Of a stretch of 64,000 nt of DNA, positions 30,783-42,721 are shown one piece after another. The notes beneath the pieces are model-generated. The model worked only from the letters and a program-made list of their open reading frames with translations, had not been told where the DNA came from and ran no database searches. The stretch's first letter is position 1. Each line of letters begins with the position of its first letter. The position numbers were made by a program, and so were the translations under genes. Origin of the DNA: Cryptomeria japonica (taxonomy: Eukaryota; Streptophyta; Pinopsida; Cupressales; Cupressaceae); NCBI RefSeq assembly GCF_030272615.1, contig NC_081408.1, forward strand, positions 615,036,476-615,100,475, read 5' to 3'.

Positions 30783-32945
30783 CTAACATTTAACTAAGTT
30801 CTCAAAATAGTTCTTGTGCCTTGTTTTCTTGGCTTCCCCGCTATCCAAAATGTACTCCATTTTAGGCGGCTCCTTAGGTGGTAAGTGCTTTACCCATTCT
30901 TCAATTTCCTGAACAGATTCACCTGCACATTCTCCTATAGTAGGACTCCTATACAATGTTAGATCAAACACATTAAATAAAGGTGAAATAGCATCATCAG
31001 GGAATTCAATTTTGTGAGCATTAGGACCAAATTTATCCAAAATTTTACAAGGTCCAATTCTTCTCATCATCAACTTGCTATGTATTCCCTTGGGAAACCT
31101 GTCCTTGCTAAGATGAACCATGACCATGTCACCCACTTGGTACTACACATCTCTCCTTCTCTGATCCACTCTTTCTTTAACCTTTTGACTGTTATGTTGT
31201 AAGGTATCTCTGACTTATTGGTGCACCTCTTTCATAGCCTCTACAAATTCATCGACATATCCACTCCTCTTGTCTAACCCCTGGACATCCCTCAATTCAA
31301 AAACTACTCTTGGATGACTACCATACACAATCTCAAAAGGACTCGGACTTGTACTTCTATTTGTTGAATCATTATAGGCATAGTCTGCCTGAGGTATCAC
31401 CACATCCCAACTACTGCCATGATTCTTTGTCAAACACCTAAGAAGATTTCCCAATGACCTATTCACAACCTCAATTTGGCCATTGGTTTGAGGGTGATAG
31501 GTTGAGCTAAACTACAAATTTGTACCCAACCTTTTCCATAAGGTTCTCCAAAAATGGCCTACAAATTTGTTTTCCTGGTCAGATACAATACTCAAAGGCA
31601 ACCCATAGATTCTAACAATCTCTCTGAAAAACAATCCTGCAATATAGCTAGCATCATTTGTGGTTTTAAAAGGAATAAATAGAGCTATCTTACTATCTAT
31701 CATAACAAACACACTGGCATGACTTGTCTTTGTCTTGGGTAATCCCATCACAAAGTCCATACTCTAACTTTCCCACGGTCTACTTGGTATAGGAAAAGGT
31801 TGGTACAGTCCTGCATTGGTTGAGACCCCCTTTGCTCTCTGACACACAGTACAACTCTCTACAAACTTTCTAATATCAGTTTGCATCTTTGACCAAAAGT
31901 AAAATCTCGTAACTAGGTCCAAAGTCTTATTTACTCCAAAGTGACCTCCTAAACCACCACTATGTTTCTCCTTTACTATATTATCCCTCATTGAACACCT
32001 AGGGATACATAGATGACATCCCTTGAACAAAAGACCATCCTGCAAGGTGTAGTTAAAAAACTCTCCATGAAAAGCATTTGCAAACTCACAGCATACCTTA
32101 TATATTTCCTTGAAATCTTGGTCCTCTTCATACAATCCTTTGAGTGCTTCAACACCCATACTCTGAAACTGCATTTCTTGCACTGTCAACACCCTCCTAC
32201 TTAAAGCATCTGCAACCTTGTTGGCTACCCCTTTCTTGTGCTTGATGATGAAGGTGTATGCTTGAATAATTTCAACCCATTTCATATGCCTATGACTGAG
32301 CTTCTCCTGTCCATTCAAAAAACTAAGAGCATGATTGTCAGTATACACAATAAACTCCTAAGGAAGCAAGTAATGACTCCATTTTTTCAGAGCTTGTACC
32401 ATGGCATACAACTCTACATCATAAGAGGAATACTTCCTCTTTGTTTCATTTAGTTTTTCACTGAAAAAGGCCATTAGTCTCCCCTCTTGTCTCAATACTA
32501 GTCCTATAGCCAATCCACTTGCATCACATTCAATGGTGAAAACCTTACTGAAATCAGGCAATACTAGGACTGGGTACTTGGCAACTTTCTGTTTTAAACA
32601 CTCAAAACTCTTATATGCTTCTTTGGTCCACACAAATTTTACTTTACCACCACCCTTGATGGTTTCTAACATAGGTGTACAAATATCACTGTAATTTCTA
32701 ATGAATTTCGTATAAAATGTTGCCAAACCATGAAAACTGCTTACCTCTTTGGCTATCTTAGGTGTAGGCCAGTTCAAAATAGCCTGTACCTTGGAAGAAT
32801 CCATCTTCAAGTCACCCTTAGAGATGACAAAGCCTAAGTACACCAACTCCTACTTCATGAAGTCACACTTTTCTAAATTTATCATCAACTTCTGCTCTTG
32901 CAGTCGCTTCAAGACTACCTCCAAGTATTTCAAGTGCTCCTCTTT
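30783..32945 (-). pseudogene. Gypsy pol remnant (RT C-terminus, RNase H, integrase)
   Basis: From 32945 leftward: the end of RT (LKYLEVVLKRLQEQKLM, then a stop and ELVYLGFVISKGDLKMD), the connection, RNase H (FTIECDASGLAIG and YTDNHALSFLN), the integrase zinc region (HSGGLGGHFGVNKT, CTVCQRAKG), the integrase core (MDFVMGLPKTKTSHASV, VSDQENKF) and its C-terminus to 30783. The pieces 32846-32358, 32348-31764, 31760-31512, 31466-31215 and 31136-30783 are separated by single stops or small frameshifts. The RT catalytic box is absent because of the deletion, so the enzyme set is dead. Confidence 0.9.
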
Positions 32946-34126
32946 TGGGTGGCTCAGTCTTCACTATTTCCTTTAGCAGTGTCCTCTTGATCATCAGGTT
33001 CTCTCCCATCGCTAATGTCAAATTCAGTTCAAGAGATGTCACACTCCTTGCATCTTCTTGAGTTAAAGTGGTTCTCCTCTCACCACCATGAGAAGTTGAG
33101 GCCTTCTCTAGACACTTGTAGGTCGGGTGCCCTATCTGATTGCAGTTATAGCATCTCATGTTGGAGAACTTGGATCCTCTCCTTGATCCATTTGTCCCAC
33201 CTCTTCCATTAGGTCTTCTCCCATGGTAGCTTCATCTTCTACTTGAGTCCCCAACTTGCTCTCCTTGGCTAGACTCACCACTAGACCTTTGGTTGGGACT
33301 TCTTTCTCCTAAACAGCCTCTGCCTCTGAAACTTCTCCCTCCTTTACCTCTATTACTCTTCTCATTCCTTTTTAGTGTCTCTTCTACCCTTAGGGCCAAT
33401 TGAAAACACTTGTTCACTATCTTCGGTGCCAAGATGTTGATCTCATCTTGGATATTCATCCTTAGGCCATTCGAGTACTTGGCCACTTTCTCAGACCCCT
33501 CTTCTAGTCTCTTTGATCTAAGACTAAGTTTATGAAACTCCTCTATATACACATTCATCAAGGTCTCTTTGTTTGAGGTTCTGCAATTTTTTGTACATCT
33601 GCACTTCATAGTCAATGGGCATGAATTGTGTCTTGACTTTAGCCTTCATCCTTTCCTAGGAGGTTATCATACTATTTCCCTCCTTAACTCTCTCCCCTTG
33701 TACATAGTTCCACCATGTAAGAGCAAACCCCTTCAACCTTTATTTTTCTAACTTAACTCTCTTATCTTCAGGGATTTCTTTGTACTCAAAATGACTGGTC
33801 AATGCTTCAATCCAGTCTATCACTTCTTCCGCTTCCATACTTCCACTATATATAGGCAACCCATCAATGGTGTCCCTATTGACTGACCTCAAGGTATCTA
33901 TAAATGCCCTATGATCTGCAGGTATCTCCTCTACCCGCTTAGAGGATTCTCCATCTTCTTTATCCCCTTCTCCATCAATGTCACTTCCATTTTCCTTATC
34001 CTTAGTCTTTTTCAATTCTTCAAGCTTGGACTCAAGCATCTCTTCAATCAACTTCTTCACCGCATCTTGTGACATACTCTTAGGAGGCATTTTGTCAGCC
34101 CCTATTTCAATATCTTCCTCTGACAT
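32946..34126 (-). pseudogene. Gypsy gag and start of protease, truncated
   Basis: Starts MSEEDIEIGADKMPPKSM at 34126. It has an acidic coiled N-terminus, a gag core (IDGLPIYSGSMEAEEVIDWI, 33740-34126; LSLRSKRLEEGSEKVAKY, 33232-33615) and a CCHC knuckle CYNCNQIGHPTYKC near 33115-33155. The following LNLTLAMGENLMIKRTLL looks like the spacer before protease. It then joins directly to RT C-terminal sequence at about 32940-32950. Stops and frame changes separate the pieces. Confidence 0.85.
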
Positions 34127-34162
34127 ACACTAATACAACACCACCCAAGTGATCTTCAAAAT

Positions 34163-34177
34163 CCTACTCTGATACCA
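34163..34177 (-). promoter_or_regulatory. primer-binding site, initiator tRNA-Met
   Basis: TGGTATCAGAGTAGG on the minus strand, three bases inside the 5' LTR. TGGTATCAGAG is the usual complement of plant initiator tRNA-Met. Confidence 0.85.
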
Positions 34178-34180
34178 ATA

Positions 34181-35779
34181 TGATGAGGAGGCAATAGACC
34201 GAAAGGATAACCTTAAACCAACCAACCTCTAAGGCTCACAAACTCAACTGGTAATCCATAATTCCAAAGATCCTTACACAACACCAAGTCAAGCAATGGT
34301 TCAATGACACCAAAAAACACCTTGGAAAACCCCAAGGCTCCACAATGTCCACTTATAGACAACTAACACTTCTCAAGTTCTTGTGTGACTACCCACACCC
34401 TTGCATACATGAGTGGGCTACTACTAGGATTTAGGATTTGAATGGCCCAATTGACCAATTCAATACAAATATCCTTGGAGGGGTGTTCTCACAACACCTT
34501 AACACAAATGAAACAGGATTTCATGATTTAGATCCACCAGAACATCAATTTTGACTCACTCGCCCACAAACTGAACCGGTTGCTATTAGGCCTCCATTTG
34601 AAGGAATCGGGTGATAACTTTTGATGCCCTAAGGATCTAAGAAAACAAATTATATTTTCAGATACCCTTTTGGTAGTTCTCAACAATACCTCAGTCTCTG
34701 GGACCGGATCAACTTGCAGATATCCCAACCAATACTGCACTAACAGACCTAATAGGGCTATTTGACCTATTTGACTGAACGCCTTCCACAAACTGGTTTG
34801 GTTCTCCTAATGGGTGACCATCACTGACCATGAAATATTATGTAAACCTCCAAATACTCTTCTACCACATTCAAACCCTTTTTCAGTGCTCTACCACTCA
34901 ATTCTCACGCACTGCACTCATCAAACCGGTCTGTCACATAGAGATGCCAGAGCTAGGGTTAGTTCTGCATCCTCTTCGCCCTGTTGTATCTTCTTAATGG
35001 ATTTTTGTATTGACATATGATATAGTGGACTATCATCTCCTATAACAGTAGAGTGTTTAGTTAAGGATTGATAGGCCAAAACCCATTATTGCAGTCAAAC
35101 CCTAGGGGTTTAAGGGTTTTAGGCTACCTGGTAGAGATTTGCTTGTAGAATGGGGCAATGATCACTTCAAGACTTCACAACAAATGCAGAAAAAAGGTAA
35201 GACAATCTAGTTATAGGATCTATGCCATGAGCATTCTTTCCAATCCACCTTCAGTACACAATCAACAAAAAAATAGATGGTTTTCCGAGTTTCCAACACT
35301 TCTGATGCTTTGATTTCCTTTCCAAATAAACCAACATACATCCTTCGGTGTTTAGGGCCTTTAAAAATATCTCCCAAATGACCACAACCTCCCCCATCCA
35401 TTTTTCAAAATGAATTGACTGTTGGAGAATCACAACTTACAAAAAAGTGCAAAATTGTCATGACAACAAATTAACAATATGACAACTTTCGCACAATTCA
35501 ACCAACTTAGACTCCAGACTATCATAGTCCCCCAAAATGATTAAATTTGATTCTAAAACATAAAAAATGTCTCAAATAGACTTGTGGTCATTTGATCCCT
35601 CAATTTAGACCATTGTGACCCTTATTGACTCAATTTGCTCTACGAGACCCTAGATGACAATTTGACCCAAACATGGACAAACTTGTCATAGTCCTAGGAC
35701 ATTGAATTACAAAAAAGGACCCATAGGGTCTTATTACATTACCTTCTAGCTAATAGAAAATCATCTTGTTCTTGGTTCA
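34181..35779 (-). repeat. Gypsy 5' LTR (right)
   Basis: About 1.6 kb, TGATGAGG to CTTGGTTCA on the plus strand. Partner of 29047-30637. Confidence 0.88.
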
Positions 35780-35846
35780 TGGATTGATAACTTTCAATCC
35801 TAGCCCTTGTTGAGATTATTCAATCTCAACCCTCCATTGCCCTATT

Positions 35847-36058
35847 TTATATATATACACACACATATATATACATATATATACATGTATACATATATAC
35901 ATATATACATATACACACACACACATATATACACACATATATACATGTATATATACATGTACATATACATACATACATACATACATACATACATAAATGT
36001 GTGTGTGTGTGTGTGTAATATGTATATATATGCATACATGTGTGTGTATACATATTAC

Positions 36059-36092
<34 letters not shown>

Positions 36093-36150
36093 ACATATAC
36101 ATACATGCATGCATGCATGCATGCATACATACATACATATATATATATAG
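35847..36150. repeat. compound microsatellite (TA, CATA, GT, CATG)
   Basis: Consecutive TATACA, CATA, GTGTGT, TATATG, CATGCATG and TATATA blocks. Open frames here on both strands are artefacts of the repeat. Confidence 0.97.
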
Positions 36151-36159
36151 TAGATGTAT

Positions 36160-37389
36160 ATAATTAATTAAATTAATATTTAATTAATTTAATCCTTTCC
36201 ACATAATTAATTAACTTAATTATGTTGATCCCTTTTCTCTTCAGATCAATTAACTTTAATTAATCATATAACTATAGTCCTATAATTAATTTATCAAATT
36301 TAATTATTTCCCAATTCTTCTAAAGTCATTCCAATCATTATTTCTTCCAAATCTCTAATAGTTAATTAATTTCAATTAACTAAGCTCACCATGTGATTCC
36401 TACAAATCACTTTTTCTAATCTTATCATCTAGCCTAATTAATCACCCTCTAAGCATGCTTATCATTTTCCTCCATTTTAGTATTCCTCCATTCAATCTCT
36501 CTCCTCATGTCACATCCTCCCAACTTTCCCACTTACATCTTAATCCCTCATTAACCCACCTGATTAGTCCTCTTAATCATTTGCACATCCCTAATCACCT
36601 TGATTAAGGATGAGTCAACTCTTTGCCATAAATGACTTTCTTCTCTCACCCTTCAAACCTTAAATGCACCAACTTTGTCTCTTCAAAGGAATGTCAAATC
36701 CTTGGACATTCTCATTCCCTCTCTTCCAAAGGAATTTTGAATTCCTTTTCTCATTTAGTCTTCCCACACAATCTTCTATTTTAGAATTTTTAATTTCTCC
36801 TCCCTTCCCCCAAGGAATTTTATATTTTTTTTCTCTTCCCAATGTACTTGGGGAACTCTTCCCCATGTACTTGTGGGGTGTGGAGACAAGAAATGCCTTT
36901 ATGGAATATCTCTTGGATCCCACACCTTGTCCTCTCAATCTTCCTCCATCTCCTTTCAATCCTAGCCTTCCATTTTGAATCAATCTTGGCCCTCCATTTT
37001 TGCCTCCTTTAATTTATAAATTGGAGTTTCCTCTCCTCATAAATTATCCATCATTTGAGTATTGTTATGTTGCTATATTGAGCTCCAAATCCATCCATTT
37101 CATCCATATAATACCAAAATCTTGCCACACTTAGCCAATCCATATTATCCACAATCATCCTTTGAATCTCAATCCATATCTTGTTGTGTAGTGGAGAGAA
37201 ATCCACACATCACCCTTTGAAGAGCATATCAAATCAAGTGGAGCATAGGGCACATCCACTTCATTAAGCTCAATTGGAGGAAGAGAAGAGAAATAAGGTA
37301 TAATAGTATTTTGTTTGGTTTAAATGCTTTTATTAGTGTTTTATTTGGTTTATGCAATTGATCATTAGAGTAAGTTTCTCCTGTCTTCA
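36160..37389 (+). repeat. probable 5' LTR of the decayed Gypsy element
   Basis: AT-rich sequence rich in TTAATTAA, then a TATA box (TATAAAT, 37015-37021) about 375 bp before the end at TGTCTTCA, with a primer-site-like sequence three bases later. The left border is a guess: the sequence fades into the microsatellite. Confidence 0.5.
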
Positions 37390-37392
37390 TTT

Positions 37393-37411
37393 TGGCATGC
37401 CTAGTGGGACC
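37393..37411 (+). promoter_or_regulatory. primer-binding-site-like sequence
   Basis: TGGCATGCCTAGTGGGACC begins three bases after the LTR end and starts with TGG. Its tRNA is not identified. Confidence 0.5.
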
Positions 37412-37459
37412 CCAAGTCCCTTAGATTTCATGTTTTTGTGTTGTTTGCAGCAAGCTTTT

Positions 37460-38200
37460 TTTTTGAAGGTTGCAGATCGACATCTCAAACTATGCATCAA
37501 CATATCCACCTCAAGTTCAACGTCTCTACGCATGCAAATCAACATTTGTGTTCAAAATTTTTGTTTCTTGCCTAATTTTTGAGTAGGAATCTACAGATTG
37601 ACACTTGTGTATGCGGATTAGAACCTTAGCATCAGTTTCGGTGTCTCCGGATACCTACATCAACGTCGTCGCTTTTACGTATTTCATTCATAGTTTCTGT
37701 AATTTAGCATAAATCTTTGAAAAAATTAAAAAAATCCATGTAGAAGCTTGTAAAAACAAAAAAAAGTAATAGTTTGCTTTCTATATATGAGGCTTGCATT
37801 TTGAATTTTGGTCAAAATCTTAACATTTTAGCTGTGTTTAACTAACTTTTCTTGGTGATTTGCACATCGGTGCCTGCGCAGATGGTTCAACGCCCGTGTA
37901 GATGTTTTGGCATCTGCGACTATAGATCGACGTCTCTACCTTTTTGAGTTTACACCCTATTTCTATATTTAAATTTTTGAGTTTCAGAACTAATTGTTTG
38001 CCTATAAACGCTAAATCGACGTCTCTGTGAGCTGCTTCAACATCTCCACCTCGTATAATTTCCTACTTTTTGTCAAATTTTAAAAATTTAAATTTGCAGG
38101 CTAATGTTTTTCCTATGTAGGATCTACATCGACATCTGCATAGATGCTTCAACATCTATGCCTACACTTCAGAGCCTCTCCTATAAGTATTTAATTTTGG
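37460..38200 (+). repeat. degenerate CGACRTCTC repeats in the leader
   Basis: ATCGACATCTC, TCAACGTCTCTACGCATG, ATCGACGTCTCTACC, ATCGACGTCTCTGTGAGC and ATCGACATCTGCATAGATG recur irregularly, 60-250 bp apart, often followed by GCTTCAACATCT. No coding sequence is visible. Confidence 0.65.
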
Positions 38201-40183
38201 ATTTTCGTTGAGTGTGCCTTGTTTTTGCAGCATCCTCACCTGTCCCAGATTGAAAATAGAAACTACTAATCATTGATTGTAGGACGTTTGCGGAAGATAA
38301 TCATATTTTTCCACTAAAGTAGATTTCTTTTTCATGTCTTAGTGTAGCAAATATATTTTTGGGGTTAAAAAGAACAAGCATTCTTCATGTTTGGTGCACT
38401 TGCACATTGTGGAGGGTGGACCCACTGTTACGGTTAGTATCCTCTCCCCTCGCCTTCGTGGGACTTGGGTATAAGAGAAAAGTGATTAACAATACCCAAT
38501 TTTTATTTTGAGTAGAGAATCACCTCTTGGGGGCCTCATCACCCCAAGGGAGTGTTTCAAAATTGAGGTACATCAGGGATATTGTCTCTCCTGACAAGAT
38601 CTTGAGCGGTGTTTTTCCAACCGCTATATAAATACCCTGATCAGGTGGCTGGAGTGTTGAGTGGATTCAGCTATGTGGAAGCCTTCTCTTCACTGATAAG
38701 CTCAATTAAAGCCTTAAGTGGCTTTCTTTGAGAATCCATCATTGGACTATGATCCCTCAAAACTTACTAAATACCTTGTTTTAGTTGCCAAAATCCTATT
38801 TTCTTATTGGCACAGGAGGTCGGACCTTTGAAGCTGCCCCAATTCATACCATTCAAAGTAGAGTTAGATGTCCCCTAGTTTATAAGATCTCTGGATCTTC
38901 GGGGTAAGAGATTCTGGTATGCTTGAGAAGTGAGTGTCGTGGAGGGGAGCCAATGCTACTAGATCTCTATCTACCCGCTTTGTCTAGGTATTTGGAGAAA
39001 TCCAAGTGGGGATCCAACAAGTAGAATCCACTTTCTAGCCTAGGTTGTATGCCTTTTGTGTGTCTTCATTTATTCATACCCATAAGTTTTATCATATTGG
39101 GATAATTTAGGCCCCCCTCTTTCACACTTGCTTCAAGTATTACCTTGGAAAATGTGTAATAATTGTTTGACATCTCTTGATAAGATAAAAATGATCCAAA
39201 TCCACTTTTCGACTCATGCACCATAAACCCAAGTCACTTAAACATCCCAAGAAATCCATTTACCGCCAAGTCAAGAAGAAGAAAACTAGTTATAAGCAAA
39301 TCCTCAAGTGTCGTAAATTGTCGTACATCAACCACAAACTCTTGTTGAAACATCAAATTTTCCTACACCACTTTCACGATTATCTACATGATTATGGAAA
39401 TGAGTTTGATGAAAAACCTTTGAGATCTTGTGCTTTCCATTAAAGATCGAGACTATCCCAATCCCTTAATCGAAGTGGTTGCATCTCATTGTCCAACTTG
39501 CCTCTACCAGAAATCACCTATTGAGTTATTTCCCATCTAGGGTAGCCTTTCATTCATTCTTATCTTCAAGTCATCTCTTTCCATAATCATTACTATCTTC
39601 TCCTTTGAGGGCTCAACACATCAATCCAATCAACAATTTTAATCCAATTCCAATCATTTTCAATCAATCAACCTCCCAATCCAAGGTCAACACTTTGCAA
39701 AGTTTGATTTAGACCTTTTATCATTTGTCAAATCCTCAATTAGCCTTGTGCTTGAGAAACAATATATCTCAAGTATATTGTTCAATTGATTCTAATCATT
39801 TGGGTTGATCTAAACCCTAATCCCTTGTCTTGTTTTTATTTAGGAATGAAATCTATCATAAGTAGAAGAAGGCTTCATCCAATATTAATCCAAGGTCTGA
39901 TTTTATCCTAGCTTGGTTGTTACCTTGCTTTGTGGCCCACACCTCATATATGTCCTAATCCAAGGGCTAAGGTGTCATCCAAATCAATCTTGTCCTAATC
40001 CAAGGACCAATCCAATCTAATACAATTCAATCTAGATCAAATCAAATCCAAATTTGCTAAGTTCTTGCCCTCATCTAGAGCCATCTCATCACTTTTGTCA
40101 CCCAGCCCAAAATCCATTCTTGTCATTTCATCCTTGTCATTCTTGAGGTTACTTGTGTCTTGACTCGCTCCTAAAAAGCAAAG
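38201..40183 (+). other. leader of the decayed Gypsy element, unassigned
   Basis: About 2 kb without recognisable protein. It holds a hairpin (AGCGGT...ACCGCT, 38605-38625) directly before TATATAAATA (38625-38634), which resembles a core promoter. The last 600 bp are rich in AATCCAA/ATCAAT. A 75-codon basic frame at 39216-39443 has no recognisable domain, and I do not call it a gene. Confidence 0.5.
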
Positions 40184-40266
40184 ATGGCCGCTGAAGGTAG
40201 TGAAATACCCGAATCTAGTCTCCTTGTCAATCATGATCTCCAATAAGAAGAATAATTAGTTGACCA
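40184..40266 (+). pseudogene. Gypsy gag N-terminus, before the insertion
   Basis: Starts with the good context AAGATGGCC and reads MAAEGSEIPESSLLVNHDLQ before a stop. It is cut by the Copia-type element at 40267. Sequence after that element (DDSYNQEMIEKLFKVNLNGL) continues the same kind of gag N-terminus. Confidence 0.6.
40262..40266. repeat. target-site duplication GACCA, left
   Basis: GACCA directly before the LTR. Repeated at 47106-47110. Confidence 0.92.
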
Positions 40267-41196
40267 TGTTGGCAATTGACACTCAATTGGTTGGTTTCAC
40301 TATGTTGTCATTGATGGAAACATTGTATTTTGCTCTGACTTCATGTTTTGGTTTAGTTGTGTACAGACAGGCATTTCACAGACACTACACCGACATCGAC
40401 ATCGACAGGACAGAAGGATTTCTTTGGTTACCGGCAATGCAAGCTGACATGGTTTAGAATATGGTTATAGGTATTGGAGGTTGACATCTTTTGGATTCGA
40501 CATCGGCAATTGTTTTTTGATATTCATGCATTTACGTTATCTAGCTGACATGTAATTTGATATTGTAATTATCTTTGTAAGCTGACATAAGGCATGATAA
40601 GTTGTATAGGATATATAGGTCAATTGGATTAGATCATTTTGATATAGGTATGGTGATGGATATGTGAATGTGATATAATGCAAAATATATCAAAGAGATA
40701 TGTATGTGAGGATATTTTTGTAAGGGTTATTATGGTAAAGGGTTTAGGGTTTCACACCGGAACATACAGAGCTTAAACCAGAACTATATTCTAGCATTGA
40801 AGATGCTATCTTAGGAGTTCAACACTTCTCCGGATTGTAGTCTGGATTTATATGTAGTCAGTGAGGCTCCATTTGTGATTGAGTAGTGTGCTCTAGGTTG
40901 TAAGCCTTCCTACAAGTGCAGGCCCCTTATATTTTGTAATATCTCTTTATATGGCTAGTGGATTGATATTGTGGGTCACAAATCCCACCATGGTTTTTCC
41001 TCTTTGAGGTTTTTCACATATAATTTTGTGTGTTATGATTCTCATTTATGTGATTGGCTTATTGGTTGCTTTATTTCTTTCAATTTTGTATGTACGGGTA
41101 TACCGGTTGGTGTATGCATGTTCTAATAAGGCTAAAATTAGTTCATCTAGTATAACACTAATTCACCCCCTCTCTCAGTGTTATTGGATTCCAACA
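40267..41196 (+). repeat. 5' LTR of the non-autonomous Copia-type element
   Basis: 930 bp. TGTTGGCAATTGACACTC opens it and TTATTGGATTCCAACA closes it. Contains several ACCGACA/TCGACA motifs. Confidence 0.93.
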
Positions 41197-41198
41197 AT

Positions 41199-41212
41199 TG
41201 GTATCAGAGCCT
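41199..41212 (+). promoter_or_regulatory. primer-binding site, initiator tRNA-Met
   Basis: TGGTATCAGAGCCT, two bases after the LTR: the standard plant Copia primer site. Confidence 0.9.
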
Positions 41213-41264
41213 TGTGCCTCCGAGGAAGTTTAACAGCTTGAGGAAGATCCTGAATCTGAAATCC

Positions 41265-42232
41265 ATGGACATGGGTTTGGAGAAACAACTTGAGATGGCA
41301 CTTGAAGATTATGATGTTGAAAGGTTGAAGAACTTAAATCTAGAAGATGAATTGAATTCTTCTAAGGAATTCATTCTTGTCCTACAAGAGAGGCTATCAT
41401 CTATTCAAGCTAGGAGGAAGGAACTTTTGCAAAGTAAGGATGATGAAGAGAAAGATGCACTTAAGGAACAATGTCAAAAATTGAGTCAGGAGAACATGGT
41501 TATTGGAAATGAAATGCAAGCTATAACTATGAGGATGTCTAAGGAGACTGAGGACCAAAAGAAAAAGGAAGAAAATCTTGTTGTATCCCTGAAGAACAAA
41601 TTTGAAGAATGTGGTAGGTTGGTTCATGAGAATGATATGTTGAGAGCTGATTTAGTACAATCCCAAAGTAATGAACAAGAGCTTGAGAGACAAATAATAA
41701 TTCTGAGAGAATATCTAACTACTGCAAGTGAGTATAAAGAAAAATTCAAGATTAGCTTAGCTTAGCACAACTAGATGAGTTGTTGAAGAGAGAAAGGCAG
41801 ATTGGAGATTCCAGTGGACTTGGATTTGAGAAAGGACAGAGTTCTGATACTGCTAATGAAGGTCAAAACCATAAGGCACTGGTAAGGCAATTTAATGCTT
41901 ATAAATTTAATGGTAGATGTTTTATTTGCAATAGATTTGGTCACATGGCTAGACAATGTAGAAACAAAGCAAATCAGAACCTTGATTATGCTCCCGATAA
42001 ATATTCTAAATGCAATAAGTATGATCATAAGACAAAAGATTGCAGAATGAATGTTAAATGCTATGCATGTGGATAGTTTGGACATATGGCTAATCAGTGC
42101 AGGTTAAGCAATTTCACCGGTTTTAGCAAAGTAATTCAAAAGAACAATGTTACATGTTATGCATGTAATGAGGTTGGACATATTGCTAAATTTTGTAGAA
42201 GCAAAAATCCGCCAGTTGGTAATGGAAGATGA
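41265..42232 (+). pseudogene. Gag with coiled coil and four CCHC boxes
   Basis: Starts MDMGLEKQLEMALEDYD. The first 165 residues are a charged coiled coil (LNLEDELNSSKEFI, LKEQCQKLSQENMV). Four knuckle boxes follow: CFICNRFGHMARQC intact; KCNKYDHKTKDC with the first Cys changed to Ser; CYACG-stop-FGHMANQC with a TAG at 42074; and CYACNEVGHIAKFC intact. A frameshift at 41752-41766 lies in three tandem TTAGC copies. Multiple knuckles suggest RNA packaging; particle assembly would be with its own Gag or a partner's. Confidence 0.8.
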
Positions 42233-42721
42233 AATGAGAAAGGGAAAGAGAAGGTTAGTGAAATCCGACAAGATCATACTTAGAGATGGGTTAGGAAGAC
42301 TGAAGAACAATCATCAGATGGAAATGCACCAGTTACTTATCTGACAGAGGAGGTTGCTCCTACACTGGCAGGTATGTCCGGCAACTGAGGCAGATGCCTT
42401 AGGGGTAGGAAAAATTCATGAAGATGTTGCATATGCCCCAGGAAGAGGTTCCAGATATTGGAGATGCTTATCCAACATGGATATGTTATGTTCGAGATTT
42501 GGTATCTTTCACCGACAGTCATTAATATCAATGGAAGATTAGGTTTTTTCTCGGAGGTTAAAAGGTCGAATTCACTTCATTATTGATCACCTTGCATTTA
42601 GTGCGATTTCAAAGTGATTAAGAGCGACTAAGAGTGCTCAAAGGCATTTCAGAGCAATCAAATTTCTTCTTGAGCAATTTCACCAATGACTGGAAGAATT
42701 TGTTAAGGGCTTTCACCGGAA
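42233..42721 (+). other. spacer between Gag and the unknown ORF
   Basis: About 490 bp with short, broken frames in all three phases. I recognise no protein here. Confidence 0.5.

Larger units (their letters stand above)
29047..35779 (-). mobile_element. Ty3/Gypsy element, minus strand, internally deleted
   Basis: Two LTRs of about 1.6 kb (29047-30637 and 34181-35779) flank, on the minus strand, gag, remnants of RT and RNase H, and integrase with a GPY/F-like end. The order gag, RT, RNase H, integrase is Gypsy. The integrase tail (GDMVMVHLSKDRFPKGIHS, then ISPLFNVFDLTLY) and the initiator-Met primer site are chromovirus-like, though I see no chromodomain. Protease and the RT fingers and palm are missing. 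No target duplication was found: the left border merges with a microsatellite and lacks the TG seen in the right LTR (TGATGAGG). Confidence 0.88.

Noticed and set aside
35807-36163. Open frames on both strands rich in Tyr, Ile, His and Cys
   Set aside because: Produced by TA/CATA/GT microsatellite repeats; the same region is open in several frames.
38605-38640. Bacterial-type terminator hairpin
   Set aside because: The sequence is plant nuclear DNA; the hairpin is reported only as a structural oddity.
38400-39100. Endogenous pararetrovirus leader or promoter
   Set aside because: Considered because of the TATA box and hairpin, but no viral coding domain follows and a Gypsy gag does.
39216-39443. 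75-residue basic protein
   Set aside because: No domain, no conservation evidence, and it lies in a non-coding leader.
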